Shown here one piece after another: positions 34,710-43,817 of a DNA stretch of 64,000 nucleotides. The notes under the pieces were generated by a model, which was not told where the DNA came from, ran no database searches, and saw nothing but the letters and a program-made list of their open reading frames with translations. The translations under genes were made by a program, and so were the position numbers. The stretch is from Pseudomonas sp. B20(2017) (GTDB lineage: Bacteria; Pseudomonadota; Gammaproteobacteria; Pseudomonadales; Pseudomonadaceae): assembly GCF_002113125.1 (NCBI RefSeq), contig NZ_NEJP01000021.1, positions 1 to 64,000 of the forward strand, written 5' to 3'. Position 1 is the stretch's first letter. Each line of letters begins with the position of its first letter.

Positions 34710-35048
34710 ATGCCACACCTCGAAGCCGTCAACACCCCTGCGCCCCGTGCCGATGTGTGGAACGCCAGCAACGCCCATTGCCTTGCGCAATACCAGATCC
34801 TGGCCGAGGCCGAGCCGGATTTGCTGGTGCGGGTGCTGAACCTGTTCGCCTTGCAGTGCCTCACCCCGGAACAGGTCAATGTCCAGCGGCTGGACGACTT
34901 GCTGTCGATCGACATCGTCATGGGTGGCCTGAGCTGGCACCGCGCCCAGGTGATCGCGGAAAAACTTCGTAACCTGATCAGCGTCTGCTCGGTGGACCTG
35001 CAAAACCCCGAAGCGGCGTGGGATGCACCGGCGCAGGCGGCCGGCTGA
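34710..35048 (+). CDS. small ACT-like hypothetical protein
   Basis: A 112-residue protein of unassigned function. Residues 29-95 look like an ACT-type beta-alpha-beta fold (AEPDLLVRVLNLFALQCLTPEQVNVQ, LLSIDIVMGGLSWHRAQVIAEKLRNLISVCSVDL). This resembles the small regulatory subunit of acetolactate synthase, where an ACT domain binds valine. Fold assignment is from pattern only. It has no signal peptide. It is divergent from the Lrp gene, and its ATG follows CCGGAGACCTGCC. It is monocistronic or may run into the GspE-like gene 90 bp on. Confidence 0.65.
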   Translation: MPHLEAVNTPAPRADVWNASNAHCLAQYQILAEAEPDLLVRVLNLFALQCLTPEQVNVQRLDDLLSIDIVMGGLSWHRAQVIAEKLRNLISVCSVDLQNPEAAWDAPAQAAG

Positions 35049-35138
35049 CAAGAACCGAAACGTCTTCGTCGGGTAGTGGCCCAACGGTCGGCGGGGCCAC
35101 GACTATCCTTTGCGCACTGTCGTTCAAAAGGAGCCCGC

Positions 35139-36923
35139 ATGTCCGTTCAACTCGCCACTCAGGACCGCTGGCTGGATCTCAATGAGGTACTGCGGGAGCT
35201 GGTCGCCCAAGGCTTCATCTGCCAGGACTCGGCGGAGCAAGCGCTCAACGCCCGGCGCCGGCATGCCGCCCACGGCCAGAAGCATCCGCTGGAATTCATC
35301 GCCAGCCAGCAACTGGACGACCTCAGCCGTCCGGGCAAACACCTCGACCTGGAAAGCCTGACCCTGTGGCTGGCGCAGCAGGCCGGCCAGCCGTATCTGC
35401 GGATCGATCCACTGAAGATCAACGTCGCCGCCATCACGCCGCTGATGTCCTATGCCTTTGCCCAGCGCCACAAGATTCTCGCGGTGTCGGTTGATCGCGA
35501 TGCGGTCACAGTGGCCAGCGCCCAGCCCTACGTCAGCGGCTGGGAGGCGGATCTGACTCACGTCCTGAAACTGCCAATCAAACGGGTGGTGGCCAACCCG
35601 GCGGACATTCAGCGTTTCAGCGTCGAATTCTTTCGCCTAGCCAAATCGGTCAGCGGCGCCAGCAATGCCGATGCGCAAAGCGGCAACCTCGGCAACTTCG
35701 AACAACTGCTCAACCTCGGCGCCAGCGATCAGGAGCCCGACGCCAACGACGCGCACATCGTCAACATCGTCGACTGGCTGTTCCAGTACGCCTTTCAGCA
35801 GCGGGCCAGCGACATCCACATCGAACCCCGGCGCGAGCAAGGCACGGTGCGCTTTCGCATCGACGGTGTGCTGCACAACGTCTACCAATTTCCGCCGCAG
35901 GTGACGATGGCCATCGTCAGCCGCCTGAAAAGCCTTGGCCGGATGAACGTCGCCGAGAAGCGCAAACCCCAGGACGGCCGGGTCAAGACCAAGACCCCGG
36001 ACGGCGGCGAAGTCGAGCTGCGCCTGTCGACCCTGCCCACCGCGTTCGGTGAAAAAATGGTAATGCGGATCTTCGACCCGGAAGTGCTGCTCAAGGATTT
36101 CGACCAGCTCGGTTTTTCCGCCGACGACCTGCGGCGCTGGCAGGACATGACCCGCCAGCCCAACGGCATCATCCTGGTCACCGGCCCGACCGGTTCCGGC
36201 AAGACCACGACGCTGTACACCACACTGAAAAAGCTGGCGACCCCGGAGGTCAACCTCTGCACCATCGAAGACCCGATCGAGATGGTCGAGCCGGCCTTCA
36301 ACCAGATGCAGGTCCAGCACAACATCGACCTGACCTTCGCCGCCGGCGTGCGCGCGCTGATGCGGCAAGACCCGGACATCATCATGATCGGTGAGATCCG
36401 CGACCTGGAAACCGCCGAAATGGCAATCCAGGCGGCACTGACCGGGCACCTGGTGCTCTCGACCCTGCACACCAACGACGCGCCGAGCGCCATCAGCCGC
36501 CTGCTGGAACTCGGCGTGCCGCATTACCTGATCAAGGCCACCGTGCTTGGCGTCATGGCGCAACGACTGGTGCGAACCCTGTGCCCGCACTGCAAGGCGC
36601 CGCTGACTCTTGATGAAGAAGACTGGCAAACCCTGACCCGGCCGTGGCAGGCGCCGCTGCCGGGCAATGCGCAACGGGCCATCGGTTGCCTGGAATGCCG
36701 CGACACCGGTTATCACGGTCGTGCCGGGGTCTACGAAATCATGCAACTGACCGACAGCCTCAAAGCCTTGATCAGCCCCGACACCGATCTCACCGCGATC
36801 CGCCGACAGGCATTCAAGGAAGGCATGCGCAGCCTGCGATTATCCGGCGCGCAGAAAGTCGCGGCAGGGCTGACGACGCTTGAGGAAGTGTTGCGGGTGA
36901 CGCCACAGAGTGAGCAGAAATAG
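35139..36923 (+). CDS. GspE/PulE-family secretion ATPase, stand-alone
   Basis: A 594-residue AAA-type ATPase of the type II secretion/type IV pilus class. The N-terminal T2SSE_N-like domain spans about 1-160. The catalytic part has Walker A GPTGSGKTTT at 349-358, the Asp box TIEDPIEMVEPAFNQMQV, Walker B PDIIMIGEIRDLETAEMA and the His box GHLVLSTLHTNDAP. A zinc-binding domain follows with CPHC and CLEC pairs. All ATP-hydrolysis motifs are intact, yet no other secretion or pilus gene is near. Start ATG 35139 follows AAAAGGAG. Confidence 0.88.
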   Translation: MSVQLATQDRWLDLNEVLRELVAQGFICQDSAEQALNARRRHAAHGQKHPLEFIASQQLDDLSRPGKHLDLESLTLWLAQQAGQPYLRIDPLKINVAAITPLMSYAFAQRHKILAVSVDRDAVTVASAQPYVSGWEADLTHVLKLPIKRVVANPADIQRFSVEFFRLAKSVSGASNADAQSGNLGNFEQLLNLGASDQEPDANDAHIVNIVDWLFQYAFQQRASDIHIEPRREQGTVRFRIDGVLHNVYQFPPQVTMAIVSRLKSLGRMNVAEKRKPQDGRVKTKTPDGGEVELRLSTLPTAFGEKMVMRIFDPEVLLKDFDQLGFSADDLRRWQDMTRQPNGIILVTGPTGSGKTTTLYTTLKKLATPEVNLCTIEDPIEMVEPAFNQMQVQHNIDLTFAAGVRALMRQDPDIIMIGEIRDLETAEMAIQAALTGHLVLSTLHTNDAPSAISRLLELGVPHYLIKATVLGVMAQRLVRTLCPHCKAPLTLDEEDWQTLTRPWQAPLPGNAQRAIGCLECRDTGYHGRAGVYEIMQLTDSLKALISPDTDLTAIRRQAFKEGMRSLRLSGAQKVAAGLTTLEEVLRVTPQSEQK

Positions 36924-36992
36924 CCGCTCACGGAACCGGATCGGGGAAACGGCGATCCAACCGGTTATTCAACACCAGTGGAGTCACCCAAC

Positions 36993-37310
36993 ATGCGTCT
37001 CAAACTTGCTGTCGCCACCCTTGCCCTGCTGTCTCTGCCCGTCGGTTCGGCAATGGCCGACAGCTTTTGGCGTAACGTCATTTCGTCCGGTGCGACCACC
37101 GGCTCGACCTACCTGACCTTCAAGGATCACAAACTGATCGTTGCCGCCCAGGACGATGCTGGCAGTTTCGTCGCCAGCGATGGCGGCATCCGTGGCCCGT
37201 ACCTGGAAGCGGCGATGCAGAAAGTCCGCGCCGACAACCCGGGCCTGCAGGCAACGGACATGGAACTGGCGAACGCGATTCTGGCGAAGAACGCCGTGGC
37301 GTCGGAGTAA
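36993..37310 (+). CDS. DUF2388 domain-containing exported protein
   Basis: A 105-residue protein with a signal peptide ending AMA near residue 23. The DUF2388 domain follows: DSFWRNVISSGATTGSTYLTFKDHKLIVAAQDDAGSFVASDGGIRGPYLEAAMQKVR. This family is typical of Pseudomonas and its role is unknown. It is likely periplasmic or secreted. Start ATG 36993 has a GGAG site nine bases upstream and is preferred over GTG 36978. It is followed by a strong terminator. Confidence 0.88.
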   Translation: MRLKLAVATLALLSLPVGSAMADSFWRNVISSGATTGSTYLTFKDHKLIVAAQDDAGSFVASDGGIRGPYLEAAMQKVRADNPGLQATDMELANAILAKNAVASE

Positions 37311-37324
37311 TCTTCCGGCCAAAC

Positions 37325-37357
37325 AAAAATGCCGCTCACACGAGCGGCATTTTTTTG
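37325..37357. terminator. intrinsic terminator after DUF2388 gene
   Basis: A 13-bp stem AAAAATGCCGCTC/GAGCGGCATTTTT with loop ACAC and flanking A and T runs. It is usable in both directions. Confidence 0.9.
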
Positions 37358-37386
37358 CCTCGGACTTCACATTCACCACGGAACAC

Positions 37387-37477
37387 TGTGGGAGCCAGCC
37401 TGCTGGCGATAGCGGTGGATCAGTCACCGAAGATGTCGATTGGACTAGCGCAATCGCGAGCAGGCTCGCTCCCACAA
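37387..37477. repeat. REP doublet, family A copy 7 (covariant variant)
   Basis: The first unit is TGTGGGAGCCAGCCTGCTGGCGAT and the second ATCGCGAGCAGGCTCGCTCCCACA, inverted. In the first, the stem pair changes from GCGAGC/GCTCGC to GCCAGC/GCTGGC, a paired change that keeps the stem. It lies between the DUF2388 terminator and gcvP. Confidence 0.88.
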
Positions 37478-37500
37478 TGGTTTGATTTCACCCACAGTGA

Positions 37501-40374
37501 TCAGCGGTAATCGTCCACCGGCACGCAGGCGCAGAACAGGTTGCGGTCGCCGTAGACGTTATCGACCCGATTCACTGCCGGCCAATACTTGTGCGCCTTG
37601 GTGTGCGCATCCGGCGTGATGCCCTGCTCGATGCTGTAGGGCCGATCCCACACGCCGGTGATATCGGCCAGTGTGTGCGGGGCCCGTTTGAGCGGGTTGT
37701 CCTCGGCCGGCCAGTTGCCGTTCTGCACCTCGGTGATTTCCGCGCGGATGCTCAGCATCGCGCCGATGAAGCGATCCAGTTCGGCCTTGGACTCGCTCTC
37801 GGTCGGCTCGACCATCAAGGTGCCCGGCACCGGGAACGACATGGTCGGCGCGTGGAAGCCGTAATCCATCAGGCGCTTGGCGACGTCCTCCTCGCTGATG
37901 CCGGTCTGCGCTTTCAGCGGCCGCAGATCCAGAATGCATTCGTGGGCGACCCGCTCGTTGCGACCGGTGTACAGAACGGGGAAAGCACCGGACAGATGCT
38001 GGGCCAGGTAGTTGGCCGCAAGGATCGCCACTTCGCTGGCATCCGCCAGTTGCGGCCCCATCATCGCGATGTACATCCAGCTGATCGGCAGAATGCTCGC
38101 ACTGCCCCACGGCGCGGCACTGACCGCACCGTTCTGCGGTTGCGGCCCGTCGATCGGAATCACCGGATGGTTGGCAACGAATGGCGCCAGATGCGCACGC
38201 ACGCCAATCGGCCCCATGCCCGGCCCGCCTCCGCCGTGGGGAATGCAGAACGTCTTGTGCAGGTTCATGTGCGACACATCGGCGCCGATGTCCGCCGGCC
38301 GCGCCAGCCCGACCTGGGCGTTGAGGTTGGCGCCATCCATGTACACCTGTCCGCCGTGCTTGTGGATAACTTCGCAGATTTCGCTGATGCCTTCCTCGTA
38401 CACGCCGTGGGTCGACGGGTAGGTCGCCATCAGGCACGACAGCTTGGCCCCGGCCTCGGACGCCTTGGCTTTCAAGTCCTCCAGATCGACGTTGCCGGCA
38501 TCGTCGCACTCGACGATCACCACGCGCATCCCGGCCATCTGCGCCGAGGCCGGGTTGGTGCCGTGGGCCGACGAAGGAATCAGGCAAATATCCCGAGCGC
38601 CCTGTTGGCGGCTCTCGTGATATTTACGGATCGCCAGCAGTCCGGCGTACTCGCCCTGGGCGCCGGAGTTGGGCTGCATGCAAATCGCATCGAACCCGGT
38701 GATCGCGCACAGCCAGCGCTCCAGTTCTTCGATCATCAGCGTGTAACCGACCGCCTGCTCCCGGGGCACGAATGGGTGCAGATTGGCGAATTGCGGCCAG
38801 GTGATCGGAATCATCTCGCTGGTGGCGTTGAGTTTCATGGTGCAGGAACCCAGCGGGATCATCGACTGGTTGAGCGCCAGATCCTTGTTCTCCAGCTGCT
38901 TAAGGTAGCGCAGCATCTCGGTTTCGCTGTGGTGGGCGTTGAACACCGGATGGCGCAGGTACGGCGTGCTGCGTTGCAGCGTGTCGGGAATGCCGGAGGT
39001 CAGCGTTTCAGCGTCGAGCTCATCGACGCTCAACCCGTGATCGGCGCCCAGCAGTACATCGAACAGTCTGGCCACGGTGTTTTCATCACAGGTCTCATCG
39101 AGGCTCAGACCGAGTTGGCCACGACCGAGGATGCGCAGGTTGATCTGCGCGGCCCGCGCGCTTTCGATGATCGCGGTTTGCGCCCCGCCCACGTCCAGCG
39201 TGAGGGTATCGAAGAAGTGTTGGTTGAGGCGCTGGATGCCATGGCGCTCAAGCCCGGCGGCGAGAATGCAGGTCAGCCGGTGCACCCGCTGGGCGATTCG
39301 TTTCAGTCCTTCCGGGCCGTGATAGACCGCATAGAAACTGGCGATGTTGGCCAGCAACACCTGGGCGGTGCAGATGTTCGAATTGGCCTTCTCCCGGCGA
39401 ATGTGCTGCTCGCGGGTTTGCAGGGCCATACGCAGCGCGACGTTGCCACGGGCATCTTTCGACACGCCGATGATCCGCCCCGGTATCGCTCGTTTGTATT
39501 CCTCGCGACTGGCGAAAAAAGCCGCGTGCGGGCCGCCATAACCCATCGGCACGCCAAAGCGCTGGGATGAACCAAACACCACGTCGGCGCCCAGTTCGCC
39601 CGGCGGGGTCAGCAGCAACAGACTGAGCAAATCGGCCGCCACGCAGGCCAGCGCCTGCTGCGCGTGCAGGTGATCAATCAAGGGACGCAGGTCGCGGATC
39701 TCGCCGTGGGTGTCGGGGTATTGCAGCAGCGCGCCGAACACCTGGTGCTGCTTCAAGTTATCCACAGTGTCGACGATCAATCCGAAGCCGAAGCCTTCGG
39801 CGCGGGTCTGCACCACGGAAATGGTCTGGGGATGACAGTTTTCGTCGACGAAGAACAGATTGCTTTTCGACTTCGCCACGCGCTTGGCCAGGGCCATGGC
39901 TTCCGCCGCGGCGGTGGCTTCATCGAGCAGGGAGGCGTTGGCCAACTCGAGACCCGTGAGGTCGATGGTCAGTTGCTGAAAGTTGAGCAACGCTTCGAGC
40001 CGACCCTGGGCGATTTCCGGTTGATAAGGCGTGTAGGCCGTGTACCAGCCGGGATTTTCCAGCACATTTCGCAAGATGACGGTCGGCGTCAGGGTGCCGT
40101 GGTAGCCCATGCCGATCAGGCTTGTCCAGACCTGGTTCTGCTCGGCATAACCGCGCAGCTTTGCCAGCGCCGCCTGTTCGTCCAGCGCCGGCGGCAGATC
40201 CAGCTCGCGGTTGAGGCGAATGCCCGGCGGCACGGTCTGTTCGATCAGTTCGACCCGGCTGCCGAGGCCGAGGCTGTCGAGCATCGCCTGCTGCTCGGCG
40301 GCATCGGCGCCGAGGTGGCGGCGCAGAAAGGCATGGGGATCGCGTAACTGGCTCAGGGATGGCAACTGGGACAT
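37501..40374 (-). CDS. gcvP: glycine dehydrogenase (decarboxylating), P-protein
   Basis: A 957-residue PLP enzyme, the P-protein of the glycine cleavage system. It decarboxylates glycine and passes the aminomethyl group to lipoyl-GcvH. The PLP lysine is K707 in NLHKTFCIPHGGGGPGMGP. FIGMGYHGTLTPTVILRN-type N-terminal motifs and the second-half start PLGSCTMKLNATSEM are present. The length equals E. coli GcvP (957). It is the last gene of gcvT-gcvH-gcvP, 134 bp after gcvH with a terminator in the gap, so gcvP may need readthrough or its own promoter. Confidence 0.97.
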   Translation of the reverse strand: MSQLPSLSQLRDPHAFLRRHLGADAAEQQAMLDSLGLGSRVELIEQTVPPGIRLNRELDLPPALDEQAALAKLRGYAEQNQVWTSLIGMGYHGTLTPTVILRNVLENPGWYTAYTPYQPEIAQGRLEALLNFQQLTIDLTGLELANASLLDEATAAAEAMALAKRVAKSKSNLFFVDENCHPQTISVVQTRAEGFGFGLIVDTVDNLKQHQVFGALLQYPDTHGEIRDLRPLIDHLHAQQALACVAADLLSLLLLTPPGELGADVVFGSSQRFGVPMGYGGPHAAFFASREEYKRAIPGRIIGVSKDARGNVALRMALQTREQHIRREKANSNICTAQVLLANIASFYAVYHGPEGLKRIAQRVHRLTCILAAGLERHGIQRLNQHFFDTLTLDVGGAQTAIIESARAAQINLRILGRGQLGLSLDETCDENTVARLFDVLLGADHGLSVDELDAETLTSGIPDTLQRSTPYLRHPVFNAHHSETEMLRYLKQLENKDLALNQSMIPLGSCTMKLNATSEMIPITWPQFANLHPFVPREQAVGYTLMIEELERWLCAITGFDAICMQPNSGAQGEYAGLLAIRKYHESRQQGARDICLIPSSAHGTNPASAQMAGMRVVIVECDDAGNVDLEDLKAKASEAGAKLSCLMATYPSTHGVYEEGISEICEVIHKHGGQVYMDGANLNAQVGLARPADIGADVSHMNLHKTFCIPHGGGGPGMGPIGVRAHLAPFVANHPVIPIDGPQPQNGAVSAAPWGSASILPISWMYIAMMGPQLADASEVAILAANYLAQHLSGAFPVLYTGRNERVAHECILDLRPLKAQTGISEEDVAKRLMDYGFHAPTMSFPVPGTLMVEPTESESKAELDRFIGAMLSIRAEITEVQNGNWPAEDNPLKRAPHTLADITGVWDRPYSIEQGITPDAHTKAHKYWPAVNRVDNVYGDRNLFCACVPVDDYR

Positions 40375-40464
40375 GACGGGCTCTCTCTTGGCTGGCGGCT
40401 CGGCGTCAATGCAACACGGTCAAACCAGCATAGCAGCCACCCCGACGGCAAAAGTCCCGGGCAG

Positions 40465-40492
40465 AAAAAAGCCCCGACGGGTCGGGGCTTTG
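40465..40492 (-). terminator. intrinsic terminator or attenuator between gcvH and gcvP
   Basis: On the minus strand, GCCCCGA/TCGGGGC closes a CGGG loop and is followed by six T. It sits between the gcvH stop and the gcvP start, so it would reduce gcvP expression relative to gcvTH unless bypassed. Confidence 0.75.
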
Positions 40493-40508
40493 AGGGCTAG
40501 CGTGCAGC

Positions 40509-40892
40509 TTATTCGCCGATGGCAGCCTTGTAGGCGGCCGCGTCGAGCAGCTTGTCCAGCTCGGCCTTGTCGCTTGGCTTGAGCTTGAAGATCCACGCGG
40601 CGTACGGATCGTTGTTCAGTTCTTCCGGCGAACCGGCCAGGTCTTCGTTGACGGCAATCACTTCGCCACCGACCGGAGAGTAGATGTCGGAAGCAGCCTT
40701 CACCGACTCGACGACACCGGCGGCATCACCGGCAGCGAACACCTTGCCCACTTCTGCCAGCTCGACAAACACTACATCACCCAACGCTTCTTGGGCGTGA
40801 TCGCTGATGCCCACGGTGACGGTGCCATCGGCTTCCAGGCGCGCCCATTCATGACTTTCGGCAAAACGCAGTTCAGCTGGGATGTTGCTCAT
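40509..40892 (-). CDS. gcvH: glycine cleavage system H protein
   Basis: A 127-residue lipoyl carrier protein. Lipoyl lysine K65 is in VVESVKAASDIYSPVGGEV, and GISDHAQEALGDVVFVELAEVGK is a family hallmark. It shuttles the aminomethyl group between GcvP, GcvT and the L-protein. Start ATG 40892 (MSNIPAEL) has GAGG nine bases upstream. It is 49 bp after gcvT. Confidence 0.96.
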   Translation of the reverse strand: MSNIPAELRFAESHEWARLEADGTVTVGISDHAQEALGDVVFVELAEVGKVFAAGDAAGVVESVKAASDIYSPVGGEVIAVNEDLAGSPEELNNDPYAAWIFKLKPSDKAELDKLLDAAAYKAAIGE

Positions 40893-40941
40893 GCTCGGTG
40901 TCCTCAAGAAATTGTCAGCGGTCGTGCCCGCCGGAAAAGGT

Positions 40942-42024
40942 TTAGATCAAGGTTTTGCCGTGACGGACGAAGGTCGGTTTGACCACTCGTACCGGATACC
41001 ACTTGCCACGGATTTCCACTTCGGCGCGGTCGGCAGTCGCCATCGGTACACGCGCCAAGGCAATCGACTTGCTAAGCGTAGGAGAGAAACTACCACTGGT
41101 GATCTCCCCTTCGCCAACATCAGCGATACGAACCACCTGATGGGCCCGCAAAACCCCGCGCTCCTCAAGCACCAGGCCGACCAGTTTGTGCTGCACACCG
41201 GCGGTTTTTTCCGCTTCCAGCGCATCACGACCGATGAACCGGCGCGTGGCCGGTTCCCAGGCGATGCTCCAGGCCATGTTCGAGGCCAGTGGCGAAACGT
41301 CCTGGTGGATGTCCTGACCGTAAAGGTTCATGCCGGCTTCGACCCGCAGCGTGTCGCGGGCACCGAGGCCGATGGGGGAAATGCCGGCGCCCACCAGATC
41401 GTTGAAGAAACCGGGGGCCTGATCGGCCGGCAGGGCGATTTCCAGACCGTCCTCACCGGTGTAGCCGGTACGCGCAATGAACCAGTCGCCGTCGACGTGG
41501 CCTTCAAAAGGCTTGAGCATCTGGATCAGATTGGCGCGGGACTGGGTCACCAGTTCGGCAATCTTGTGCCGGGCCAGGGGGCCTTGAATGGCGAGCATCG
41601 CCAGCTCGGCGCGTTCGTGCATTTGCACATCGAAGCTGCCCAGCTGTGCCTGCATCCAGGCCAGGTCCTGATCGCGGGTGGAGGCGTTGACCACCAGACG
41701 ATAACCGTCTTCGAGGCGGTAGACGATCATGTCGTCGACGATGCCGCCGCGCTCGTTGAGCATGGTGCTGTACAACGCACGGCCGGGGCTGTGCAGGCGT
41801 TCGACGTCATTGGCCAGCAAATGCTGGAGCCAGGCCTTGGCCTGGAGGCCGGTGACATCGATCACGGTCATGTGGGAAACATCGAACACCCCGCAATCGC
41901 GACGCACCTGATGGTGTTCCTCGACCTGCGAGCCGTAATGCAGGGGCATGTCCCAACCGCCAAAATCGACCATCTTCGCGCCGAGGGCGAGATGCAGGTC
42001 ATACAGAGGCGTACGCTGTCCCAT
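40942..42024 (-). CDS. gcvT: aminomethyltransferase (glycine cleavage T protein)
   Basis: A 360-residue folate-dependent T protein. It has MVDFGGWDMPLHYGSQVEEHHQVRRDCGVFDVSHM near the N-terminus, the folate-site GYTGEDGLEI, and GLGARDTLRVEAGMNLYGQDI. It transfers the methylene group to tetrahydrofolate and releases ammonia. It is the first gene of the gcv operon. Start ATG 42024 follows GGAAGGAGAAACCC. The 157-bp leader holds a GAAAGCCC/GGGCTTTC hairpin (42077-42101) but no recognisable glycine riboswitch core. Confidence 0.96.
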   Translation of the reverse strand: MGQRTPLYDLHLALGAKMVDFGGWDMPLHYGSQVEEHHQVRRDCGVFDVSHMTVIDVTGLQAKAWLQHLLANDVERLHSPGRALYSTMLNERGGIVDDMIVYRLEDGYRLVVNASTRDQDLAWMQAQLGSFDVQMHERAELAMLAIQGPLARHKIAELVTQSRANLIQMLKPFEGHVDGDWFIARTGYTGEDGLEIALPADQAPGFFNDLVGAGISPIGLGARDTLRVEAGMNLYGQDIHQDVSPLASNMAWSIAWEPATRRFIGRDALEAEKTAGVQHKLVGLVLEERGVLRAHQVVRIADVGEGEITSGSFSPTLSKSIALARVPMATADRAEVEIRGKWYPVRVVKPTFVRHGKTLI

Positions 42025-42181
42025 GGGTTTCTCCTTCCGGGCGTGGCGAAGGTGCGGAGCGCTGCTGCACGGATCGGAAAGCCCTGTAAAAAAGGGCTTT
42101 CAGCCGATTTCAGCGACAGGGTCTGTCAGACGGACCGCACCGAATGCCGCGCATTGTAGCCGCATGATTCAGGACTCACTA

Positions 42182-43798
42182 CTAAGTGTTTCGATGCGCC
42201 GAACGGCGAATAAGTCCGATGACCGGCAACAGACCGACCAGCACCAGGGTCAGCGCCGGCAACGACGCCCTCGCCCATTCGCCTTCGCTGGTCATTTCGA
42301 AGATCCGCACCGCCAGCGTGTCCCAGCCAAACGGGCGCATCAGCAGGGTTGCGGGCATTTCCTTGAGCACATCGACGAACACCAGCAAGGCGGCGCTGAG
42401 CGTGCCGGGCAGCAACAGCGGCAGATACACTTTGAAAAACAGTCGCGGCCCACTGACACCCAGGCTACGTGCCGCTTCAGGCAAAGAGGGCCGTATACGC
42501 GCCAGACTGCTTTCCAGTGGCCCATAAGCCACCGCCACGAACCGCACCAGATACGCCAGCAGCAACGCCGCCAGACTGCCCAGCAGCAACGGTTTGCCCG
42601 CACCGCCAAGCCAGCCGGACAGCGGAATCACCAGCTCACGATCCAGATAACTGAACGCGAGCATGATCGACACCGCCAGCACCGAGCCTGGCAAGGCATA
42701 ACCGAGATTGGCCAGACCGACCGCAGAATTGATCGTCCGGGTCGGCGCCAGGCGCCGGGCGAACGCCAGCAACATCGCCACGCCGACCGTGATCACCGCC
42801 GCCATGCCGCCCAGATATAACGTGTGGAGAATCAGCCCGGCGTAGCGCTCATCCAGATCGAATCGCCCGCGCTGCCAGAACCACACCACCAGTTGCAGCA
42901 CCGGAATGACAAACGCACAGGCGAACACCAGACCGCACCAGCCGGTCGCTGCCCAGGCCTTTGGCCCGCGCAAGTGATACAGCGCCTTGACCCGTGGTCG
43001 CTCGTTGCTTGCCCGATTGGCACCGCGCGCGCGACGCTCGCCGTACAACACCAGCATCACCACCAGCAGCAACAGGCTGGCCAGTTGCGCGGCGCTGGGC
43101 AGGCTGAAGAAGCCGTACCAGGTCTTGTAGATCGCGGTCGTGAAGGTGTCGAAGTTGAACACCGACACCGCGCCGAAATCCGCCAGAGTTTCCATCAGCG
43201 CCAGCGCCACACCGGCACCGATGGCCGGCCGCGCCATCGGCAATGCCACGCGCCAAAACGCCTGCCACGGCGACTGGCCGAGCACTCGCGCGGCTTCCAT
43301 CAATCCCTTGCCCTGCGCCAGGAACGCAGTGCGCGCCAGCAGGTAGACGTAGGGATAAAACACCAGCACCAACACCAGAATCACCCCGCCGGTGGAGCGC
43401 ACTCGCGGCAGGCGCAGGCCGGTGCCGAACCATTCGCGCAGCAGGGTTTGCACGGGGCCTGCGAAATCCAGCAGGCCGACGAAGACGAACGCCAGCACGT
43501 AGGCCGGGATCGCGAACGGGAGCATCAGCGCCCAGTCGAGCCAACGCCGACCGGGGAATTCGCAGAGGCTGGTGAGCCAGGCGAGGCTTACGCCGATCAG
43601 CGTCACGCCGACGCCTACGCCGATGACCAGCGTCAGGGTGTTGCCCAGCAGGCGCGGCATCTGGGTTTCCCACAGGTGCGACCAGATCTGCTGATCGATG
43701 GTTTGCCATGACAGCAGGAGGACGCTGAGGGGAAGCAGCACCAACGCGGCGATGGTGAAGACGATGGGGTACCAGCGGCGTTGGGCGGGGTGGGCCAA
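42182..43798 (-). CDS. iron(III)-type ABC transporter permease (FbpB/SfuB-like)
   Basis: A 538-residue permease made of two fused six-helix halves, each with a coupling loop (LMEAARVLGQSPWQAFWRVALP and LPEAARSLGVSGPRLFFKVYLP), as in FbpB/SfuB. No ATPase gene is adjacent in the window. The start is uncertain: TTG 43798 gives (M)AHPAQRRWYP, and there is no ATG close by. A family-B repeat begins at 43818, so an original start or ribosome site may have been replaced. TTG 43816 is an alternative. Confidence 0.85.
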   Translation of the reverse strand: MAHPAQRRWYPIVFTIAALVLLPLSVLLLSWQTIDQQIWSHLWETQMPRLLGNTLTLVIGVGVGVTLIGVSLAWLTSLCEFPGRRWLDWALMLPFAIPAYVLAFVFVGLLDFAGPVQTLLREWFGTGLRLPRVRSTGGVILVLVLVFYPYVYLLARTAFLAQGKGLMEAARVLGQSPWQAFWRVALPMARPAIGAGVALALMETLADFGAVSVFNFDTFTTAIYKTWYGFFSLPSAAQLASLLLLVVMLVLYGERRARGANRASNERPRVKALYHLRGPKAWAATGWCGLVFACAFVIPVLQLVVWFWQRGRFDLDERYAGLILHTLYLGGMAAVITVGVAMLLAFARRLAPTRTINSAVGLANLGYALPGSVLAVSIMLAFSYLDRELVIPLSGWLGGAGKPLLLGSLAALLLAYLVRFVAVAYGPLESSLARIRPSLPEAARSLGVSGPRLFFKVYLPLLLPGTLSAALLVFVDVLKEMPATLLMRPFGWDTLAVRIFEMTSEGEWARASLPALTLVLVGLLPVIGLIRRSAHRNT

Positions 43799-43817
43799 GG
43801 AAACAGTCTCGTTCAAA

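Noticed and set aside
37591..39570. A 659-codon plus-strand open frame over gcvP
   Set aside because: It lies wholly antisense to gcvP, which has full-length motifs and the PLP lysine. The frame has no recognisable domain.
42025..42181. Glycine riboswitch upstream of gcvT
   Set aside because: The leader lacks the conserved glycine aptamer cores. Only one hairpin with a T-rich loop is seen.
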